A stretch of 64,000 nt of DNA from Salana multivorans. GTDB lineage: Bacteria; Actinomycetota; Actinomycetes; Actinomycetales; Beutenbergiaceae. A program made the translations under genes and the position numbers. Positions within the stretch are counted from its first letter, which is position 1. Each line of letters starts with the position of its first letter. Positions 18,052 to 26,632 of this stretch are shown here, in pieces. Location of the stretch: the NCBI RefSeq assembly GCF_003751805.1, contig NZ_RKHQ01000002.1:62001-126000 (forward strand). Reading direction: 5' to 3'. The notes beneath the pieces were generated by a model. It was not told the DNA's origin. It ran no database searches and saw only the letters and a list, made by a program, of their open reading frames with translations.

Positions 18052-18681
18052 GTGGCTCACCGCCAGAGCGCCCGGGGCGCGCGTCGACGCACCGGCGTCA
18101 TGGGTGGAACCTTCGATCCCATCCACCACGGCCACCTCGTCGCCGCCAGCGAGGCCGCGGCCGAGTTCGGGCTCGACGAGGTCGTCTTCGTCCCGACCGG
18201 CCTCCAGCCGTTCAAGGCCGACCGCAGGGTCGCGCCAGCCGAGCACCGCTACCTCATGACCGTCATCGCGACGGCGTCGAACCCGAGCTTCACCGTCTCG
18301 CGCGTCGACATCGACCGCCCGGGCACGACGTACACGATCGACACGCTGCGCGACCTGCACGAGGAACGCCCCGACGAGGACCTCTACTTCATCACGGGCG
18401 CCGACGCCCTGAGCCAGATCCTCGAGTGGAAGAACTCGGGCGAGCTGTTCCAGCTGGCCCACTTCATCGGCGTCACGCGGCCCGGGCACGTGCTCGACGA
18501 CCACGGGCTGCCGCCCGAGGGCGTGTCCCTGCTGGAGGTCCCCGCGATGGCGATCTCCTCGACGGACTGCCGGCGACGCGTCGCCGACGGCCACCCCGTC
18601 TGGTACCTCGTGCCGGACGGGGTGGTCCAGTACATCCACAAGCACCGGCTCTACACGCAACGCTTCGGAGGTGCCGCATGA
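18052..18681 (+). CDS. nadD: Nicotinate-nucleotide adenylyltransferase
   Basis: This 209-residue enzyme adenylates nicotinate mononucleotide to deamido-NAD. The nucleotidyltransferase motif [11 protein letters not shown] lies near residues 18-28 and the ISSTDCRRR motif (ISSTxxR type) near 165. [10 protein letters not shown] and FIGVTRPGH fit NadD. The GTG at 18052 follows the small membrane gene by 4 bp with GAGG overlapping that stop. A start at the internal ATG of MGGTFDP would remove the first beta strand. The downstream genes are rsfS and a histidine phosphatase, the usual actinobacterial order. Confidence 0.95.
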   Translation: MAHRQSARGARRRTGVMGGTFDPIHHGHLVAASEAAAEFGLDEVVFVPTGLQPFKADRRVAPAEHRYLMTVIATASNPSFTVSRVDIDRPGTTYTIDTLRDLHEERPDEDLYFITGADALSQILEWKNSGELFQLAHFIGVTRPGHVLDDHGLPPEGVSLLEVPAMAISSTDCRRRVADGHPVWYLVPDGVVQYIHKHRLYTQRFGGAA

Positions 18682-19748
18682 GCACGGACGAGCCCACCCC
18701 GACCCGCCGCGCGCGCCGCGCGGCGGGCGAGACCACGCCGGCCGAGGGGATCGGTGCCACGCCGGCCCCGCCGACCGACGGCCGTCAGCTCACGCGCCGA
18801 GAGCTGCGCGAGCTGCGGGAGCGCCAGGAGCGCGAGGCGGCCGCCGCCGAGCAGACGGCGGTCTCGGTCGAGGCCGTCCCGGACGTGCTGCCGCCGGCCG
18901 GGCCGTCCACCGCGTCGACGGGTCGGTCCGAGACGTCGGCCGAGACGCCGGCCGCGTCGGCCGAGACGCCGGCCGAGCGCACGCAGGTTCGCCGCACGTC
19001 GGCGCGGCCCGCGCCGGGCGCCGCGACGACGAGTCCCGGGATCCCGGTCGAGGACCCCGCCCTGACGCAGCACGACGGCTCGCCGAGCCGTCGCTCCATG
19101 CGCGACCTGCGTCCGGCGGCGCCCGCTGGAACCCCTGGCCTGGGGGAGCGGGTGCCCGCCTCGGGTGCGCTGCCCACCCGGAGCCAGCCGCCGACGCCGT
19201 CATCCGGTGCCATCCCGACCGTCCCGCCGCCGGCGGCGGCTCAGGCCGTCCGCGGAGTCGACGCGACTGGTGCGCTGTCGCAGGTGCGGACCACCCGGGC
19301 GAGCGAGGACTCCCCGGTCGAGGTGACCGGCCCGATCGACTGGTCGAGCACCACCCAGCCCGCCGTCATCCCGCCGAGCCGGTCCGCCGGGCGCACCGGT
19401 GCCTCCGGGGAGACGGAGACCGACGAGGCGGCGGAGTCGTCGACCGAGCCGCCGTCGCGACGCTCCGTCCTCGCGCGGCGGACGCCGCCGAGCTGGGCGC
19501 CCGTGACGGGCGACGGGGGCGCGAGCGTCCCCATGCCGTCGGAGGAGCCCCCGCCGCCCGCGGCGCAGGCGTTCCGCCCCGTGACCGAGCCGGTGTCGGA
19601 GACGGCTGCGTCGTCCACGACCTCGGCCGCCGAGCCCGCCGAGAAGCAGCGCCGCGGCTTCAGCTGGCTCTCGCCGCTCGGCTACCTGCTGCTGGCGCTC
19701 GTCGGCGTCGGTATCGGCGTCGGCCTCTACTTCCTGCTCTTCCGCTGA
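18678..19748 (+). CDS. Disordered, C-terminally anchored membrane protein
   Basis: This 356-residue protein is dominated by Ala/Pro/Thr/Ser/Glu low-complexity sequence. A short basic coiled segment ([20 protein letters not shown]) lies near residues 37-56, and a single C-terminal helix ([25 protein letters not shown]) ends three residues before the terminus. It is therefore probably tail-anchored with a cytoplasmic body. I cannot assign a function. Its ATG overlaps the nadD stop (ATGA), with GGAGG 6 nt upstream, and rsfS follows after 26 bp. Comparable disordered proteins occur at this position in related actinobacteria. Confidence 0.72.
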   Translation: MSTDEPTPTRRARRAAGETTPAEGIGATPAPPTDGRQLTRRELRELRERQEREAAAAEQTAVSVEAVPDVLPPAGPSTASTGRSETSAETPAASAETPAERTQVRRTSARPAPGAATTSPGIPVEDPALTQHDGSPSRRSMRDLRPAAPAGTPGLGERVPASGALPTRSQPPTPSSGAIPTVPPPAAAQAVRGVDATGALSQVRTTRASEDSPVEVTGPIDWSSTTQPAVIPPSRSAGRTGASGETETDEAAESSTEPPSRRSVLARRTPPSWAPVTGDGGASVPMPSEEPPPPAAQAFRPVTEPVSETAASSTTSAAEPAEKQRRGFSWLSPLGYLLLALVGVGIGVGLYFLLFR

Positions 19749-19774
19749 GCCTCCACCACCCGAAGGAAAACCCT

Positions 19775-20161
19775 GTGACCGCAACCGAGAAGGCCATCGA
19801 GATCACCACCGCCGCCGCGCGGGCCGCCGCCGAGAAGAAGGCGCAGGAGATCATCGCGCTCGACGTGTCGGACCGGCTCGTCCTGACCGATGCGTTCCTC
19901 GTGGCGTCGGGTGAGACGGAGCGGCAGGTCGGGGCGATCGTCGACGGGATCGAGGAGGCGCTGCACGGGCTCGGGGTCAAGGCGATCCGGCGCGAGGGGC
20001 TGGGCCAGAACCGGTGGGTGCTGCTCGACTTCGGCGACCTCGTCGCGCACGTCCAGCACGCTGAGGACCGCGAGTTCTACGCGCTCGAGCGGCTGTGGCG
20101 GGACTGCCCGGTGATCGAGCTGCCGCAGGACGTGCTGGCGTCCAACGCCGAGAACCGCTGA
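19775..20161 (+). CDS. rsfS: Ribosomal silencing factor RsfS
   Basis: This 128-residue protein binds ribosomal protein L14 and blocks subunit joining under nutrient limitation. Family motifs are DVSDRLVLTDAFLVASG, ERQVGAIVDGIEE and GWVLLDFGDLVAHV-type sequence (RWVLLDFGDLVAHVQ), then EDREFYALERLWRD. The GTG at 19775 has AAGGA 7 nt upstream. The position between nadD and the phosphatase gene matches other actinobacteria. Confidence 0.95.
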   Translation: MTATEKAIEITTAAARAAAEKKAQEIIALDVSDRLVLTDAFLVASGETERQVGAIVDGIEEALHGLGVKAIRREGLGQNRWVLLDFGDLVAHVQHAEDREFYALERLWRDCPVIELPQDVLASNAENR

Positions 20162-20169
20162 GGTCCGGG

Positions 20170-20817
20170 GTGCCGGACGGGCGCCGGGGGGCGTCGCGCG
20201 TCGTGCTGCTGCGGCACGGTCAGACGGACTACAACGTCGCCGGGCGGCTGCAGGGTCAGGTCGACATCCCGCTCAACGAGGCGGGGGTGGCGCAGGCCCA
20301 GGCGGCCGCGTCCGTCGTCGCGGGGTTCCGCCCGTCGGTCATCGTCGCCTCCGACCTGCAGCGAGCGGTCGAGACGGCCCAGGCCGTCGGCGAGGCGCTC
20401 GCTCGCGAGTCGTCCGGGGGTTCGCACACCGTCGTCATGGACGCGCGCCTGCGCGAGCGTGCGTTCGGCGAGCTCGAGGGGATGTACGACGCGGAGATCC
20501 GCGAGCGCTACCCGTCGGTCTGGTCGGCGCGGCGCGCGGGGGAGCGGCTGGTCGGGGTGGGGGCCGAGGACCGCGGCGAGGTCGGGGCCCGGTTCGCCGA
20601 GGCAGTCTGGGAGCACGCGGCGGCGGCGCCCGACGGCTCGACGATCCTCGCCGTCGCGCACGGCGCCTGCATCGCGCTGGGGATCACGGCGCTGCTCGGG
20701 CTCGACCCGGAGGAGTTCACCGGGATCAGGGGCATCGGGAACTGCCACTGGTCGGTGCTCGGGCCGTCCCGGGTGCCGGGCACGTGGCGGCTCGAGTCGC
20801 ACAACGTCGCGGCCTGA
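20170..20817 (+). CDS. Histidine phosphatase (phosphoglycerate mutase-like)
   Basis: This 215-residue histidine phosphatase has the catalytic RHGQTDYN near residues 13-20, the second-histidine region AVAHGACIALG near 160, and ASDLQRAVETA in between. The gene order nadD-rsfS-phosphatase matches that of the mycobacterial glucosyl-3-phosphoglycerate phosphatase GpgP, so that activity is a reasonable guess, but generic cofactor-dependent mutase-like phosphatases look the same. The GTG at 20170 has GAGG 6 nt upstream, overlapping the rsfS stop. It is the last gene of the operon. Confidence 0.85.
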   Translation: MPDGRRGASRVVLLRHGQTDYNVAGRLQGQVDIPLNEAGVAQAQAAASVVAGFRPSVIVASDLQRAVETAQAVGEALARESSGGSHTVVMDARLRERAFGELEGMYDAEIRERYPSVWSARRAGERLVGVGAEDRGEVGARFAEAVWEHAAAAPDGSTILAVAHGACIALGITALLGLDPEEFTGIRGIGNCHWSVLGPSRVPGTWRLESHNVAA

Positions 20818-20949
20818 CGGCCGACGTCCCTCGCGCTCGTCGTTCAGGCCCGCGGAGGGCCGCGGTGCATGAACACTCGCTGGGTAAGTCAGCGACCTCA
20901 ACCCCTGGCTGTGCACCACCCGATCTCCCTGCCGTGGTGGACTGGGTCC

Positions 20950-21891
20950 ATGCGCGACGTCACACGCGACGACCTGATTCGCCAGCTCGGTGGTGAGGTC
21001 GTCTCGCCCGGTGCTTCCACAGTGGACATCGCTGTCGCCGAGTCGCTCCTCGGCGTGACGTTTCCCCCGGGGCTCTTGCGACTGCTCCGGCTATCGAATG
21101 GGCTTCGCCTTGGTGCGACGGTAGTCCACGACCTCGACGAGATCACCGCGCGGTCCCAGGAACCCGACGTCCTGTTTCAGCTGCCGGATCATCTCGTGAT
21201 CGGTGTTGCTGGCGCGGGGCGATCCCTTGTCATGCATGCGAACAACGACATCGTCCTCGACGTTCCCGACAGTCCGTGGGACGGCGGCGACATGCACCAG
21301 TCGGCCATGGAACCGCTCGACCTCTTCCTGCGCTACGGCGGTGTTCCGTTGCGAGAACGTGAGCCGTACTCATCACTTCCGGGTGCGACAAACGCACGAG
21401 ATCACGCTCTTCGTGCCGGGCGCGCAGCCGCCTCCGAGATCACCCACACCGACGTCACGCGCAACGTTGGCGCACTCACCGGTGATTCGTGCCTCGGCCA
21501 GGTGGCTGTCTACGGGATCGCCGACCGGGAAGCAGCGCGCGTCCAGTACGAGCACTCCGAGGACGTCTTCCTGCGCCTCTGTCGACCGCCGTGCCCTGTT
21601 GCTGGCGGAGAGGAGGACTACGTCAAGCTGTGGAACGAGATCGCAGACCAGCTTCGGCCTGACGTCGACGGCGCTGCAGCAGGGAGAGATCTCCCTGACT
21701 TCACGGACGTGGACGGTCTGAGCATCGCCGCCGGTACGGTCAGGACCGTGCTCTTCGGATACACCGCGGAGGTGTTCGCCCGGGGCCTCTCCCCAGATGT
21801 CCCCACCCCGGTCACATCGATGCTCGCTGTGCTCCGAGCGGGACATCTGCCCATCGGGGTCGACGGCGCTGGTCGCGTGCTCGTCTACTGA
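20950..21891 (+). CDS. SMI1/KNR4 (SUKH)-like protein
   Basis: This 313-residue protein has an N-terminal region resembling the SUKH fold: VAESLLGVTFPPGLLRLLRLSNG near residues 29-51, then LPDHLVIGVAGAGRSLVMH. SUKH proteins are often immunity proteins to polymorphic toxins in bacteria. The C-terminal half is not recognised. Codon use is visibly less GC-biased than that of its neighbours, suggesting transfer. No toxin or secretion gene lies beside it. The ATG at 20950 is chosen at the start of similarity; an ATG at 20869 would add 27 residues. It appears inserted between the phosphatase and a broken DUF3263 gene. Confidence 0.6.
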   Translation: MRDVTRDDLIRQLGGEVVSPGASTVDIAVAESLLGVTFPPGLLRLLRLSNGLRLGATVVHDLDEITARSQEPDVLFQLPDHLVIGVAGAGRSLVMHANNDIVLDVPDSPWDGGDMHQSAMEPLDLFLRYGGVPLREREPYSSLPGATNARDHALRAGRAAASEITHTDVTRNVGALTGDSCLGQVAVYGIADREAARVQYEHSEDVFLRLCRPPCPVAGGEEDYVKLWNEIADQLRPDVDGAAAGRDLPDFTDVDGLSIAAGTVRTVLFGYTAEVFARGLSPDVPTPVTSMLAVLRAGHLPIGVDGAGRVLVY

Positions 21892-21899
21892 GCCCTGAT

Positions 21900-22085
21900 C
21901 TGGAGCGTCGGCATTGGCAACGCGGTGCGGGTGACCGCGGACGCGATCCGCGACAGGCTCCACGTGGGCGAGACCCGCTACTACCAGGTGCTCGGTGCGC
22001 TCATCGAGACCGAGGCGCCACTCGCGCACGACCCGGTCGCCGTCGGCGGGCCAGGCGGCTCCGCGCCGCCAGGAGCGGGCGGGGA
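21900..22085 (+). pseudogene. Degraded DUF3263 gene fragment
   Basis: Three pieces of one family occur in three reading frames. From 21900 the frame gives LERRHWQRGAGDR, then a shift near 21935 leads into DAIRDRLHVGETRYYQVLGA and LIETEAPLAHDPV, and a second shift near 22037 gives RRRRARRLRAARSGRG. In order these match the DUF3263 pattern (helix, RYYQxLNALI, HDPxxVRRLRRLRAAR). The N-terminus is missing; the SUKH-like gene ends just upstream. It therefore looks like a truncated, frameshifted pseudogene. Sequencing error could explain one shift but not the missing start. Confidence 0.55.
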
Positions 22086-22257
22086 TCTGCCCGCGGGGGC
22101 GGAGCGGATCGAGCTGGTTCGGCCCCGCCCGCTGAGGTCGGCCGAGAGCGCGCAAAGACCCCCGAGCCCGGGTGGCAGGGGGTCAGATCGGGTGTCGATG
22201 TGGAATGGTCTCGTGGCACAGGGTCCGCGCCAGGTGTCACCATGCAGGTCGTAAGGG
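22086..22257. other. Non-coding stretch between pseudogene and tRNA
   Basis: GC-rich sequence without supported gene, promoter or repeat. Open frames that cross into the tRNA are antisense artefacts. Confidence 0.5.
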
Positions 22258-22330
22258 TGGAGCATAGGGGATTCGAACCCCTGACCTCTTCCATGCCATG
22301 GAAGCGCGCTACCAACTGCGCCAATGCCCC
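22258..22330 (-). tRNA. tRNA-Ala (anticodon GGC)
   Basis: The minus strand folds as a 73 nt tRNA. The acceptor stem GGGGCAT pairs with ATGCTCC and contains the G3:U70 wobble pair that specifies alanine. The D-arm contains GCGCAGTTGGTAGCGC. The anticodon stem CTTCC/GGAAG encloses ATGGCAT with anticodon GGC, and the T-arm is AGGGGTTCGAATCCCCT. The discriminator is A73, and CCA is not encoded. Confidence 0.97.
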
Positions 22331-22331
22331 G

Positions 22332-22349
22332 CGAGGGTCTGCACCCTCG
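22332..22349 (-). terminator. Possible terminator downstream of the TmrB-like gene
   Basis: CGAGGGT-CTGC-ACCCTCG forms a perfect 7 bp hairpin about 100 nt beyond the TmrB-like stop and just before the tRNA. There is no U-run. It could equally be part of the tRNA leader. Confidence 0.35.
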
Positions 22350-22451
22350 GGTCGATCAGTGCCCCGGAGGGCTCGACCATCTTACGCGACGATCCGCCGA
22401 TGGACCAAACCGGCGAGATCCCGCGGCTCCCGGGCGCCGGCTCGCCCGCCC

Positions 22452-22985
22452 TCAGGTTCGATCGCCACCGCCGACCGCGTCCACGACCCGCCGGGCCACC
22501 TCGGCCGGTGAGAGGCGGGTGGTGTCGACCACCTCGGCCTCGGCGCCGAGCCAGCCGTCATAGGCGGCCCGATACGGCTCGAGGTGCGCCATCCGGAACG
22601 TCGAGAAGCCCATGACCGCGTCGTCCTCGATCCGGGTGCGGAGCGTCTCCTGGTCGGCGTGCAGCAGCATGTGCCGCACGGGGATCGCGTGGGCCGCCAG
22701 CCCGTCGCTGATCTCGCGCCAGTACCGTTCCACCAGCACCGTCATGGGGACGACCAGCGTTCCCCCGACGTAGCCGAGCACTCGCCACGCCGTCTCGACG
22801 ACGAGCTGTCGCCAGGGTGGCCAGTGCTGGAAGTTGTCGGTCGCGGGCAGGCCGGGCCGGATGTCCATCAGCGTCTCGCCGACCTTCTCGGCGTCGAGCA
22901 CGCGGGACCCCGGGATCAGCTCCTGCACGAGCGCGCTCGTCGTGGTCTTGCCGGCGCCGTGCGTGCCGTTGAGCCAGACGATCAT
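22452..22985 (-). CDS. TmrB-like P-loop ATPase
   Basis: This 177-residue P-loop NTPase has Walker A NGTHGAGKTTTS at residues 6-17 and the pattern IPGSRVLDAEKVGETLMD followed by DNFQHWPPWR. These match the TmrB/AAA family that includes the Bacillus tunicamycin-resistance protein and uncharacterised nucleotide-binding proteins. Substrate and role are unknown. On the minus strand TAGCCT stands 6 nt before the ATG with no Shine-Dalgarno, so the mRNA is probably leaderless. It is divergent from the CPBP protease gene. Confidence 0.72.
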   Translation of the reverse strand: MIVWLNGTHGAGKTTTSALVQELIPGSRVLDAEKVGETLMDIRPGLPATDNFQHWPPWRQLVVETAWRVLGYVGGTLVVPMTVLVERYWREISDGLAAHAIPVRHMLLHADQETLRTRIEDDAVMGFSTFRMAHLEPYRAAYDGWLGAEAEVVDTTRLSPAEVARRVVDAVGGGDRT

Positions 22986-23109
22986 CGGTCGAGGCTATCC
23001 GGCGGCCCGCCGCCGCCGCTGCCGCCGACGCCGCCGACACCCGTCTCACCCGTCCCACCCGGCGGACCCGTGCCTACGATGGCCCCTCGACACGAGCGAG
23101 GAGGTGCCG

Positions 23110-23832
23110 ATGGCCGGACCGCTCGCGGAGCTGCGCCGGTTCGTCGACGCCGCGCTGGTCACCCCCGTCCCACGCCCGGCCCTCGCCGACGCGAGCCCGG
23201 TCCGGCGGCGCGTGGTCGTCGTCCTCACGCTGCTGGCCGGCGCGACGGTCATGGCCTGGGCCCTGCGCATCGCGCCCGGCGACCGTCTCTTCTACCCGGC
23301 GACGCTGCTGCTCGCCGCCGTCTGGCTGGTCGGCGCGTTCGCGTCCGGCCCGTTGCACCGGGGCCGCGCACGCACGCGCTCCGGTGGTGCCGACGGCCGC
23401 GCCGTGGTGCAGTCGCTCGCGCTGGCGGCGCTGCTGCACGCGGTCTTCCTCGCCGGCGCCCTCGTCGTTGCCCGCATCCCGGGGCTGCGGGCCGGCGTCG
23501 AGGAGCTGCTCGACCACGCGCGCTTCGGCGCCATCGGCATCGTCCTCGTCATCACCGTCCTCAACGGCGTGGCGGAGGAGGTCTTCTTCCGCGGGGCGCT
23601 GTTCGCCGCCCTCCCGGACCGTCACGCCGTCCTGGTCTCCGTCGTCGCCTATACCCTCGCCGTCGTCCCGACGGGCATCCCGCTCCTCGTCCTGGCCGCC
23701 GCGATCCTCGGTCTCGTCACCGGCCTCCAGCGCCGCGTCACCGGGGGTGTGCTCGGCCCCATCGTCACCCACGTCTGCTGGAGCAGCGGCATGCTGTTCC
23801 TGCTCCCTCCCGTCCTCTCCCTCGGAGGTTGA
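23110..23832 (+). CDS. CPBP-family intramembrane metalloprotease
   Basis: This 240-residue protein has about seven hydrophobic segments and the CPBP/Abi motif AEEVFFRG (EExxxR) near residue 158, with a later THVCW histidine near 222. Such glutamic/metallo-type membrane proteases process prenylated or other membrane peptides, and some give immunity to bacteriocins. The partner is unknown here. GAGGAGG precedes the ATG at 23110. The SDR-TspO gene follows 1 bp after its stop, so the two are cotranscribed. Confidence 0.78.
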   Translation: MAGPLAELRRFVDAALVTPVPRPALADASPVRRRVVVVLTLLAGATVMAWALRIAPGDRLFYPATLLLAAVWLVGAFASGPLHRGRARTRSGGADGRAVVQSLALAALLHAVFLAGALVVARIPGLRAGVEELLDHARFGAIGIVLVITVLNGVAEEVFFRGALFAALPDRHAVLVSVVAYTLAVVPTGIPLLVLAAAILGLVTGLQRRVTGGVLGPIVTHVCWSSGMLFLLPPVLSLGG

Positions 23833-23833
23833 G

Positions 23834-25261
23834 ATGACCGACCACCAGCCCCAGCCGACGGCGCGCCGCGACCGTCCAACGCTCGTCACCGGCGCCTCCG
23901 GCTACATCGGCGGCCTGCTCGTCCCCGAGCTGCTGGCGCGCGGGCACCGCGTCCGGGTGCTCGCCCGCTCGCCGGAGCGTCTGCGGCACCACGACTGGGC
24001 GGACGACGTCGAGATCGTCCGAGGTGACGCCACGGACCCGGGCGACCTGCGCCGGGCGCTGGACGGCGTCGGCGTCGCCTACTACCTGCTGCACTCGATG
24101 GACGGCGGCGGGGACTTCGTCGCGCGCGATCGCGCGCTCGCCTCGCGGTTCGCCGAGGCCGCCGCCGAGGCGGGGATCGCGCGGGTCGTCTACCTCTCCG
24201 GTCTGCACCCGAGCGGCGAGGAGCTCTCGGAGCACCTCGCCTCACGCGTCGAGGTGGGCCAGATCCTTCTCGACTCGCCGGTCCCGGCGGCGGTCCTCCA
24301 GGCCGGCATCGTGCTCGGCGCCGGGTCCGCCTCCTTCGACATGCTCCGCCACCTCACCGAGCGCCTGCCCGCCATGATCGCGCCCCGGTGGCTGGAGAGC
24401 CGGATCCAGCCGATCGCCGCCGACGAGGTCATCCACTACCTCGCGGGCGCCGCCGACCTGCCGCCCGACGTCAACCGCACCCTCGACATCGCCGGACCTG
24501 ACGTCCTGACGTACCGCGAGATGATCGAGCGCTACGCCAGGATCGCGGGGCTCGGTCGCCGGTTCGTCCAGGTCGTGCCCGTGCTCACCCCGCGCCTCGC
24601 GAGCCACTGGGTCGGCCTCGTCACACCCGTGGCCGCCGGCGTGGCCAAGCCGCTCGTCGGGAGCCTCGTCCACGACGCCGTGGCCGACGAGCAGGACGTC
24701 CTCGACCTCATCGGCCCGCCGCCCGGCGGCCGTGCGGGGTATGACGACGCCCTGCGGACGGCGCTCGCCGACGTCGATCCGGGACGGTGGCGGCGGACGT
24801 TCGCGGCGGTGTCCGGGGCAACGGCGGTGTGCGCCGCCGCGGGCAGCCTGCTCACCGACCCCGATTCCGCCTGGTACCGCAGCGTCGAGAAGCCGCCGTG
24901 GCAACCGCCGCGCTGGGCGTTCCCCGTGGCGTGGACCTCGCTGTACGCCGGCACCGCCGTCGCCGCGTCCGCCACCATCGCGGACCTTCGGGAGGAGGGC
25001 GAGGACGAGGACGCGCGGGCCTTCCAGGTCGCGCTCGCCGTCAACCTCGCGCTCAACGCGGCCTGGACGGCGGTGTTCTTCCGCCTGCGCTCCCCGCGGC
25101 TCGCCACCGTGGTCGCCGCGGCGCTGGCGATCAGCGCGGGCGATCTGGCCCGCCGGGCCGCGCCGACCGGGACGGTGCGCGCCGTCGTGCTCGGCGCCTA
25201 CGCGGGGTGGTGCACCTTCGCCACGGCGCTCAGCCTGTCCATCGCGCGCCGCAACCGCTAG
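23834..25261 (+). CDS. SDR/NmrA-type NAD(P)-binding protein fused to TspO/MBR
   Basis: This 475-residue fusion starts with an atypical short-chain dehydrogenase domain: TLVTGASGYIGGLLVPELL near residues 16-34, with acidic loop VRGDATD and YYLLHSMDGG. A C-terminal TspO domain of five helices begins near 325 with WYRSVEKPPWQPPRWAFPVAWTS in pieces typical of TspO (EKPPWQPP), then NLALNAAWTAVFF. TspO proteins bind porphyrins and modulate pigment and stress responses; TspO affects carotenoid genes in Rhodobacter. The location beside photolyase and crt genes supports a link to light stress. Which NAD(P) reaction occurs is unknown. Confidence 0.85.
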   Translation: MTDHQPQPTARRDRPTLVTGASGYIGGLLVPELLARGHRVRVLARSPERLRHHDWADDVEIVRGDATDPGDLRRALDGVGVAYYLLHSMDGGGDFVARDRALASRFAEAAAEAGIARVVYLSGLHPSGEELSEHLASRVEVGQILLDSPVPAAVLQAGIVLGAGSASFDMLRHLTERLPAMIAPRWLESRIQPIAADEVIHYLAGAADLPPDVNRTLDIAGPDVLTYREMIERYARIAGLGRRFVQVVPVLTPRLASHWVGLVTPVAAGVAKPLVGSLVHDAVADEQDVLDLIGPPPGGRAGYDDALRTALADVDPGRWRRTFAAVSGATAVCAAAGSLLTDPDSAWYRSVEKPPWQPPRWAFPVAWTSLYAGTAVAASATIADLREEGEDEDARAFQVALAVNLALNAAWTAVFFRLRSPRLATVVAAALAISAGDLARRAAPTGTVRAVVLGAYAGWCTFATALSLSIARRNR

Positions 25262-25300
25262 GACCACCGGCGCCCACCGGCCGCGCGCCGACCTCCCCGG

Positions 25301-26632
25301 TCAGCGCGCGGACAGCGCGGCGTAGGCCGCGAGCGCCCGCTCGCGCGTCGCCCGCAGGTCGACGATCTCGGGCCGCGCCTCGCTGTCCGGTGCCCAGCGC
25401 CGGGCGTAGGCGCCGTCGGGGTCGAACTTCTTCGCCTGGGTGAGCGGGTTGAAGATCCGGAAGTACGGGGCGGCGTCCGCGCCGCAGCCCGCGACCCACT
25501 GCCAGTTGAACGGGTTGCTCGCCGCGTCCGCGTCGACCAGCGTGTCCCAGAACCAGGACTCGCCGACGCGCCAGTCCACGAGCAGGTTCTTCACCAGGAA
25601 GGACGCCGTCACCATCCGCACGCGGTTGTGCATGGACCCGGTCCGCCACAGCTCGCGCATCCCGGCGTCGACGAGGGGGAACCCCGTCTCCCCGCGCTGC
25701 CACGCCCCGACCTCCGCGGGGTCGGGACGCTCCCAGGCGAACGCGTCGAAGCGCGGGTCGAGCCCGCGGCGGTGCAGGTCGGGGTGGTGGAACAGCGTGT
25801 GCCAGGCGAACTCGCGCCAGCCCAGCTCGCCGAGGAAGACGCCGACGTCGGCGCCGCTGCGCAGGGCCCGGTGCCACACGGTCCTCGGGCTGATCTCGCC
25901 CCAGCGCAGGTGGGGGGACAGCGACGACGTCGCCCCGGACGCCGGCACGTCGCGCCGGCTGGCGTACTCGTCGGCGTCGAGGCGCAGGAAGTCCGCCAGC
26001 CGCTCGTCGGCGGACGCCTCACCCGGCTCCCACCGCTCGCGCAGCCCGGCGGCCCAGTCCGGCGCGCTGGGCAGGAGCCCCCACTCCGTCAGCTCCTCGC
26101 CGTCGGGCTGCCGCGGCGCCGGCGACCACCGGGCCGGCTCCGGCAGCGGCTCGGCGGGTGCCGGGCGCTCCTGGCACGCCCGCCAGAACGCCGAGTAGAC
26201 GCGATACGCCCCGCCCGCCCGCGTCGTCACCGTCCACGGCTCGTGGAGCAGTCCGCCGGGGAAGGACCGGGCATCGACACCCGCCGCCCGCAGCGACTCC
26301 TTCAGCCCGGCGTCGATCTCGCGCTCCGCGCCGTAGCGCCGGTTCCACGTCACGGCGCTCGCCCCGGACTCCGCCGCCACGCCGGGGACGACCTCGGCCG
26401 CCGCGCCGCGTCGCAGCACGAGCGGCACCCCGCGCGAGGCCAGCGCGTCGCGCAGCGCCGCGAGCGAGTGGTGGAGCCACCAGCGCGCAGCACCGCCGAG
26501 CGGCCGGACCCCGGGCGAGACCTCGTCGAGCACGTAGAGCGCCACGATCCCCTCGGGGTCCTCGCAGGCCGCCGTGAGCGCCGGGTGGTCGGCCAGGCGG
26601 AGGTCGTCGCGGAACCAGACGAGCGTCGTCAC
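25301..26632 (-). CDS. phrB: Deoxyribodipyrimidine photolyase
   Basis: This 443-residue flavoprotein repairs cyclobutane pyrimidine dimers with light. The N-terminal antenna domain starts TTLVWFRDDLRLADHPAL. The FAD/DNA domain contains SSLSPHLRWGEISPR, GWREFAWHTLFHHP, FPLVDAGMRELWRTGSMHNR, RMVTASFLVKNLLVDWR and NPFNWQWVAGCGADAAPYFR, all hallmark photolyase segments. The GTG at 26632 overlaps the P450 stop (GTGA), so P450 and photolyase form one minus-strand operon divergent from the crtY genes. Length is normal for class I CPD photolyases. Confidence 0.95.
   Translation of the reverse strand: MTTLVWFRDDLRLADHPALTAACEDPEGIVALYVLDEVSPGVRPLGGAARWWLHHSLAALRDALASRGVPLVLRRGAAAEVVPGVAAESGASAVTWNRRYGAEREIDAGLKESLRAAGVDARSFPGGLLHEPWTVTTRAGGAYRVYSAFWRACQERPAPAEPLPEPARWSPAPRQPDGEELTEWGLLPSAPDWAAGLRERWEPGEASADERLADFLRLDADEYASRRDVPASGATSSLSPHLRWGEISPRTVWHRALRSGADVGVFLGELGWREFAWHTLFHHPDLHRRGLDPRFDAFAWERPDPAEVGAWQRGETGFPLVDAGMRELWRTGSMHNRVRMVTASFLVKNLLVDWRVGESWFWDTLVDADAASNPFNWQWVAGCGADAAPYFRIFNPLTQAKKFDPDGAYARRWAPDSEARPEIVDLRATRERALAAYAALSAR

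Noticed and set aside
22200-22511. Plus-strand ORF containing RGFEPLTSSMPWKR
   Set aside because: This is the well-known artefact of translating the antisense strand of a tRNA gene (tRNA-Ala, 22258-22330).
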